NCBI GenBank assembly: GCA_025453745.1
Contig: JALOPS010000015.1
Location: 1 to 43,652, forward strand
From: Gemmatimonadaceae bacterium
GTDB lineage: Bacteria > Gemmatimonadota > Gemmatimonadetes > Gemmatimonadales > Gemmatimonadaceae
Reading direction: 5' to 3'
Length of the DNA stretch: 43,652 nucleotides
Positions 40,256 through 43,652 of the stretch are shown piece by piece. A model generated the notes under the pieces. That model was given only the letters and a program-made list of their open reading frames with translations. It made no database searches and was not told the DNA's origin. Numbering within the stretch: position 1 is the stretch's first letter; each line of letters opens with the position of its first letter. The translations under genes were made by a program, and so were the position numbers.

Positions 40256-40600
40256 ATGGCGACAATTGCTGCCGACATCGAAGCGGCCGTGCTGGCGTGG
40301 CCGGGCGTCTCCGTGGGGCCGCACCGCTTCGGCGGACGTGAGTTCCGGGTCCGCCACCACGAGATCGGACACCTGCACAGCAGTCACCTGGCCGACCTGC
40401 CCTTCCCTCGGCGCATGCGTGAGGAGCTCGTCGCTGCCGGACGCGCCGAGCGTCACCACGTGTTGCCCGAAACGGGGTGGGTGAGCAAGTACATCCGCAG
40501 TGCCGACGACGTCCCCGACGTGATCGCGCTGTTCCGGCTCAACTACGATCGCCTCATGGCTGCGGCGCCCGGTTCGGGCGATGACGAGGCGGGCGCGTAG
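40256..40600 (+). CDS. DUF5519-like small protein ('luciferase family' annotation)
   Basis: 114 residues from the ATG at 40256; an in-frame ATG at 40202 would add 18 residues of no family character. The sequence follows the DUF5519 pattern as I recall it: VSVGPHRFGGREFRV, then HEIGHLHSSHLADLPFP (about 34-50), then LVAAGRAERHHVLPETGWVSKYI, and the end VIALFRLNYDRL. Public databases often label this family luciferase-like, but I know of no proven activity, and the His-rich core could just as well bind a metal or ligand. A strong hairpin overlaps its stop codon. Confidence 0.75.
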   Translation: MATIAADIEAAVLAWPGVSVGPHRFGGREFRVRHHEIGHLHSSHLADLPFPRRMREELVAAGRAERHHVLPETGWVSKYIRSADDVPDVIALFRLNYDRLMAAAPGSGDDEAGA

Positions 40601-40607
40601 CGCCCGC
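40589..40607 (+). terminator. Hairpin across the stop of the DUF5519-like gene
   Basis: GCGGGCGC (40589-40596), 3-nt loop, GCGCCCGC (40600-40607); the TAG stop lies in the loop and stem. No T tract follows. Confidence 0.45.
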
Positions 40608-40619
40608 GAGGTCCACAGG

Positions 40620-40625
40620 TAGACT
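40620..40625 (+). promoter_or_regulatory. -10-like TAGACT before the alcohol dehydrogenase
   Basis: Transcription from this hexamer would start at about 40632, after the GTG at 40627 but just before the ATG at 40636. That argues for the ATG as the real start. Confidence 0.35.
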
Positions 40626-40635
40626 GGTGCGCGCG

Positions 40636-41664
40636 ATGCGTGCCCTCCAACTCGTTGCTCCTGGCCAGCCGATCGCGCTCCGCGATGTGGCCCCCGACCC
40701 CGTGGGACCGCGCGATGTGCGCGTGCAGGTGAAGGCGGCCGGCATCTGTCACTCCGACGCGCACTATCGCGCCGGGCGCTCACCGGCCCGTCCGCTGCCG
40801 CTCACACTCGGTCACGAGGTGGCGGGTGTGGTCACCGAGGTGGGCGCCCTTGCCACGCGTGTCCGCCCTGGCGATCGCGTCTGTCTGCACTATCTCATCG
40901 CCTGCGGCGACTGCCTGCACTGCGGCCGAGGCTCCGAACAGTTCTGCGCGACCGGTTCGATGATCGGGCACTACCGCGCGGGGGGCTGGGCGGAGGAGAT
41001 CGTGGTGCCCGAACGCAACTGCGTCGCGCTGCCCGAGGAGATTTCGTTTGCGCACGGCGCCGTGATGATGTGTTCGTCGGCGACGGCGCTGCACGCGCTG
41101 CGCCGCGGGCGTCTCACCGGCGGCGAGACGGTCGCGGTGTTCGGCGTTGGTGGACTCGGCATGTCGGCCGTGCAGCTCGCGCGCGCGCTGGGAGCGCGCA
41201 CGGTGTATGCCGTCGATCTCGACGCCGACAAGCTGGCCCTGGCCGCGTGGTACGGCGCGGTACCGATCTCCGCACGCGAGGGCGACCCGGTCGCGGCGAT
41301 CCGCGAGCGCACCGGAGGCGCGGGCGTCGACGTGGCGCTCGAGCTCATCGGCTCACCGGTGACCATGCGGCAGGCCGTGGAGGTCGCTGCGGTGCACGGG
41401 CGCGCGGTGATCGCGGGGCTCGCGACAGCGCCGTTGTCCATCGACAGCTATCGCGATCTCATCGGGCGGGAGGTGGAGGTCATCGGGGCCAACGATCACC
41501 TCCTGCAGGAAATGCCGTTGCTCCTCGAGTTCGCGCGAAGCGGACGGTTGCACCTCTCGAAGATCGTGGCGCAGACGGTGCCACTCGACGCAGACGCGGT
41601 GAATGGGGTGCTCGACGCGCTCGATCGATACGCCGCCCCGGTGCGCACGGTCATCGTGCCGTAG
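40636..41664 (+). CDS. Zinc-containing alcohol dehydrogenase (MDR family)
   Basis: 342 residues. Medium-chain dehydrogenase that oxidises an alcohol or reduces an aldehyde with NAD(P). Catalytic zinc residues: Cys in AAGICHSDAHY (about 35-45) and His-Glu in LGHEVAG (about 58-64). The structural zinc lobe is complete, with four Cys in ACGDCLHCGRGSEQFC (about 88-103). The nucleotide-binding fold has VFGVGGLGMSAVQLARA (about 165-181) and the Asp in AVDLDADKL, which favours NAD over NADP. Substrate unknown. The ATG at 40636 is chosen over a GTG at 40627, which lies almost on the -10-like hexamer. Confidence 0.92.
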   Translation: MRALQLVAPGQPIALRDVAPDPVGPRDVRVQVKAAGICHSDAHYRAGRSPARPLPLTLGHEVAGVVTEVGALATRVRPGDRVCLHYLIACGDCLHCGRGSEQFCATGSMIGHYRAGGWAEEIVVPERNCVALPEEISFAHGAVMMCSSATALHALRRGRLTGGETVAVFGVGGLGMSAVQLARALGARTVYAVDLDADKLALAAWYGAVPISAREGDPVAAIRERTGGAGVDVALELIGSPVTMRQAVEVAAVHGRAVIAGLATAPLSIDSYRDLIGREVEVIGANDHLLQEMPLLLEFARSGRLHLSKIVAQTVPLDADAVNGVLDALDRYAAPVRTVIVP

Positions 41665-41686
41665 CGCGGTCGTTCGTCAGCGGCAC
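41656..41686 (+). terminator. Weak inverted repeat after the alcohol dehydrogenase
   Basis: GTGCCG (41656-41661) and CGGCAC (41681-41686) with a 19-nt loop that includes the stop codon. The long loop makes it a weak candidate. Confidence 0.25.
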
Positions 41687-41710
41687 GGTCCACGCGCGCG
41701 TCGCGGTGGT

Positions 41711-41716
41711 TATCGT
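41711..41716 (+). promoter_or_regulatory. -10-like TATCGT 8 nt before the EamA gene
   Basis: GTTATCGT, 8 nt, ATG: identical in core and spacing to the element before the BMP gene at 13706. The hexamer 17 bp upstream (GTCCAC) is not a -35. Confidence 0.35.
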
Positions 41717-41724
41717 CGTGCGCG

Positions 41725-42612
41725 ATGACTGCGTCCGCTCACCCCGTGCCCGCCGGCGCACGCCCTCCGCGCAACATGACGATCGCGCTCACGCTCGCCG
41801 CACTCGCGGCGTTCGCGGCGAATTCGCTGTTGACGCGCGCAGCGCTCGCACCGAGTACGCCACGCATCGACGCGACCGCGTTCACGTTCATCCGCCTCGC
41901 GAGCGGCGCGGTGGTGCTCAGCGCGCTCGTGGGGCGCCGTCTGCTCGCGCCGCCCACACCGGCGACGCGCGCGTGGCTCGGTCCGCTCGCGCTCTTCTTG
42001 TATGCCGCGCCCTTCACCTTTGCGTATCGTCGGATCGGGGCGGCGATGGGGGCGCTGCTGCTCTTTGGCACCGTGCAACTGACGATGCTCGGCTGGGGAG
42101 TGCTGCGGGGCGAACGATTGCGACTGCTCGGCTGGCTCGGCGTGGCACTGGCATTCGGTGGCTTGCTGGCCCTGCTGGCGCCCGCGACGGCGCGCCCGGA
42201 CGTGACCGGCAGTCTGCTGATGGTGCTGGCTGGCGCCGCGTGGGGGGTGTACTCGCTCCTCGGCCGCGGTACGGGTGATGCCCTCGCCACGAATGCATGG
42301 AGCTTCGTGTTGAGTGTGCCATGCGCGGCCGTGCTGGCGCTGCTCGCGCCAAGCACCGTGCCGTCGTCACGCGTGGGTGTTGCGCTCGCGATCGTCTCCG
42401 GCGCGGTCACCTCGGGGCTTGGCTACGCGATCTGGTATCGCGCGCTGCGCGGGCTCACCGCCACGCGCGCCGCCGTGGTGCAGGTGAGCGTGCCGGTGGT
42501 CGCCGCACTCGGTGGTGTGGTCACGCTGGGTGAGCCGCTCTCGCTTCGGCTCACGCTGTGCGGGGCGCTGGTGCTGAGCGGCATTCTGCTCGTGGTGCGC
42601 GCGCGGGGGTGA
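41725..42612 (+). CDS. EamA/DMT-superfamily transporter
   Basis: 295 residues, about ten hydrophobic helices arranged as two EamA repeats. The first spans about 18-150 (TLAALAAFAANSLLTRAAL, FTFIRLASGAVVL) and the second about 160-293 (LMVLAGAAWGVYSLLGRG, ALRGLTATRAAVVQVSVPVVAALGGVVTLGEPL). The P-V-x-A-x-L-G-x-x-x-L-G-E-P-L pattern near the end is the family signature. Members export amino acids, metabolites or drugs; the substrate cannot be told. It lies 60 bp downstream of the alcohol dehydrogenase and seems to have its own promoter-like element. It is convergent with the symporter gene. Confidence 0.92.
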   Translation: MTASAHPVPAGARPPRNMTIALTLAALAAFAANSLLTRAALAPSTPRIDATAFTFIRLASGAVVLSALVGRRLLAPPTPATRAWLGPLALFLYAAPFTFAYRRIGAAMGALLLFGTVQLTMLGWGVLRGERLRLLGWLGVALAFGGLLALLAPATARPDVTGSLLMVLAGAAWGVYSLLGRGTGDALATNAWSFVLSVPCAAVLALLAPSTVPSSRVGVALAIVSGAVTSGLGYAIWYRALRGLTATRAAVVQVSVPVVAALGGVVTLGEPLSLRLTLCGALVLSGILLVVRARG

Positions 42613-42620
42613 GCGCGCGC
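42597..42620. terminator. Hairpin at the convergent EamA / symporter junction
   Basis: GCGCGCGC (42597-42604), 8-nt loop, GCGCGCGC (42613-42620), spanning the EamA stop codon. The two genes are separated by 19 bp, so it could work in both directions. Confidence 0.4.
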
Positions 42621-42631
42621 GTTGCGGCCGA

Positions 42632-43652
42632 TCAGTCGGCGCTACGGCTCCGCATGCCAAAGAGCGCACCGACGGCGAACACCGTGACAACGCCAATCAG
42701 GTTGTGCCAGAGAAACGACACCTGCGGAACGCCAAACGAGACCGCGGCGACGGCGCCCATGCCGGAGAGCAAACCAACGAAGGCGCCGCGTGCCGTGGCG
42801 CGCTTCATCATCGCGAGGAGGAAGACGCCCAGGATCGACCCGTAGAAGAACGACCCGAACCGGTTCACGACCTCGATGAGTGAGCCGAGTGTCGCGGCGT
42901 ACGTGGCAACCACACAGGCAAAGATGCCCCACACGGCCGTGGCAAGCTTGCCCGCAGAGAGCAGCTCCGCTTCGCCAGCAGCGGGGCGCCACCAGCGCTG
43001 ATAGAAATCCACCACTGTCGCGGTGGAGAGCGAGTTGAGTTCGGCGGCGATGCTCGACATGGCCGCCGCGAGCACGGCGGCGAGAAAGATCCCCGTGAGC
43101 CCAAGTGGCAGCTCATGCAGCACGAAGCGCGGAATGATGTAGTTGACGTCGCGTGACGGCTCACCGGTAGTCTGCTGTGCAAGGGCGAGTGCATCGCGAC
43201 GCACGGAGTCCACGCTGGCATTGGCGGCGCGCCAGGTGCTCAGTGCCGTGGCACGGCTCCCCGCGTCGGCGGCACTGGCGCTCGCGCGCGCGGCGGCCGC
43301 GCGGGCATCCCACGCGGTGGTGTATCGCGCGTCGAGTGCGGCGAGTCCGGCCGAATCCGCGCGCGCCACCTGTGCGGCGTGCGCGGGATTGTAGAGCAGC
43401 GGCGGACGCTCAAAGAGATAGAACAGAAAGACCAGCACACCCACGAGCAGCACGAGCGCCTGCAGTGGAATCTTCCAGTACGCGCTCATCAGGAGCGAGC
43501 TGCGCGCCTCGTCGACCGAGCGCGCAGCGAGATAGCGCTGCACCTGGCTCTGGTCGGTGCCGAAGTACGACAGCATGAGAAACGTGCCGCCCAGAATGCC
43601 CGACCAGAACGTGTACGTCTTCGAGAGGTCAAAGGAGAAGTCGAAGGTGGTC
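42632..43652 (-). CDS. Sodium:solute symporter (SSS family), 5'-truncated by window edge
   Basis: At least 339 residues; the frame stays open to the right edge, so the N-terminal half (several helices of a usual 500-600 residues) is missing. The visible part begins with FSFDLSKTYTFWSGILGG and the strongly conserved LSYFGTDQSQVQRYL, followed by LLMSAYWKIPLQALVLLVGVLVFLFY. A hydrophilic Ala-rich loop of about 90 residues (roughly nt 43150-43400) comes next. It probably forms a coiled coil and is known from related Bacteroidota-type symporters. Then come FVLHELPLGLTGIFLAAVLAAAMSSIAAELNSLSTATVVDFY, the sodium-site region, and further helices. SSS proteins import sugars, amino acids or carboxylates with Na+; the substrate cannot be told. 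Confidence 0.93.
   Translation of the reverse strand, partial: TTFDFSFDLSKTYTFWSGILGGTFLMLSYFGTDQSQVQRYLAARSVDEARSSLLMSAYWKIPLQALVLLVGVLVFLFYLFERPPLLYNPAHAAQVARADSAGLAALDARYTTAWDARAAAARASASAADAGSRATALSTWRAANASVDSVRRDALALAQQTTGEPSRDVNYIIPRFVLHELPLGLTGIFLAAVLAAAMSSIAAELNSLSTATVVDFYQRWWRPAAGEAELLSAGKLATAVWGIFACVVATYAATLGSLIEVVNRFGSFFYGSILGVFLLAMMKRATARGAFVGLLSGMGAVAAVSFGVPQVSFLWHNLIGVVTVFAVGALFGMRSRSAD

Noticed and set aside
43150-43400. Ala-rich hydrophilic insertion in the symporter as a novelty
   Set aside because: A comparable charged coiled-coil loop at this place is known from related sodium:solute symporters in Bacteroidota-type genomes.

Overview
High-GC (roughly two-thirds G+C or more), gene-dense bacterial chromosome, with about 27 protein genes on both strands, no RNA genes, no insertion sequences and no CRISPR array that I can see. 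The gene mix suggests a soil or freshwater heterotroph of the Gemmatimonadota type: bd oxidase, NDH-2, a complete quinolinate pathway, large soluble multi-PAS histidine kinases, a large PIG-L deacetylase and a sodium:solute symporter. That placement is an inference from gene content only.

Layout. 1-2974 (minus): a four-gene chain vapB-vapC-cydA-cydB in which every junction is a 4-nt start/stop overlap; cydB runs off the left edge. 3337-5577 (minus): an unrecognised 746-residue protein with NPQPLPP-type motifs. 5849-8270 (minus): fumarylacetoacetase and an unrecognised partner. 8423-11950 (minus): nadB-nadA-nadC, de novo NAD synthesis. 12093-13622 (plus): a secreted TPR protein, followed by a very strong tandem hairpin. 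13720-18304 (plus): a BMP-type nucleoside ABC importer (binding protein, double ATPase, two permeases), whose second permease is broken by an internal deletion plus frameshift. 18343-19563 (plus): an MFS exporter. 19613-23448 (plus): a HEAT-repeat protein with a long Gly/Ser linker, translationally coupled to an HD-GYP protein; the two share a homologous N-terminal domain. 23454-27381 (minus): NDH-2, a PAS hybrid histidine kinase and an ANTAR response regulator in one operon. 27472-34128 (minus): an orphan ABC ATPase, a PIG-L deacetylase and 2-oxoglutarate dehydrogenase E1. 34205-40022 (minus): a PAS histidine kinase, a SDR oxidoreductase with its likely TetR regulator, and a 907-residue PAS hybrid kinase. 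40256-42612 (plus): a DUF5519-like protein, a zinc alcohol dehydrogenase and an EamA transporter. 42632 to the right edge (minus): a partial sodium:solute symporter.

How the genes fit together. Electron entry (ndh), an oxygen-reducing terminal oxidase (cydAB), NAD synthesis (nadBAC), a TCA-cycle step (sucA) and tyrosine breakdown to fumarate (fumarylacetoacetase) are all present. They are interleaved with at least four signalling proteins that are soluble, having PAS sensors and no membrane segments. Several upstream regions carry a -10-like hexamer 6-10 nt before the start codon, suggesting leaderless or near-leaderless transcripts, while other genes have clear Shine-Dalgarno sequences.

The strongest leads are: the toxin-antitoxin pair fused by overlaps to the cytochrome bd genes; the shared N-terminal domain of the HEAT and HD-GYP proteins; the leaderless promoter pattern; the unrecognised 746-residue protein; and the damaged nucleoside permease.
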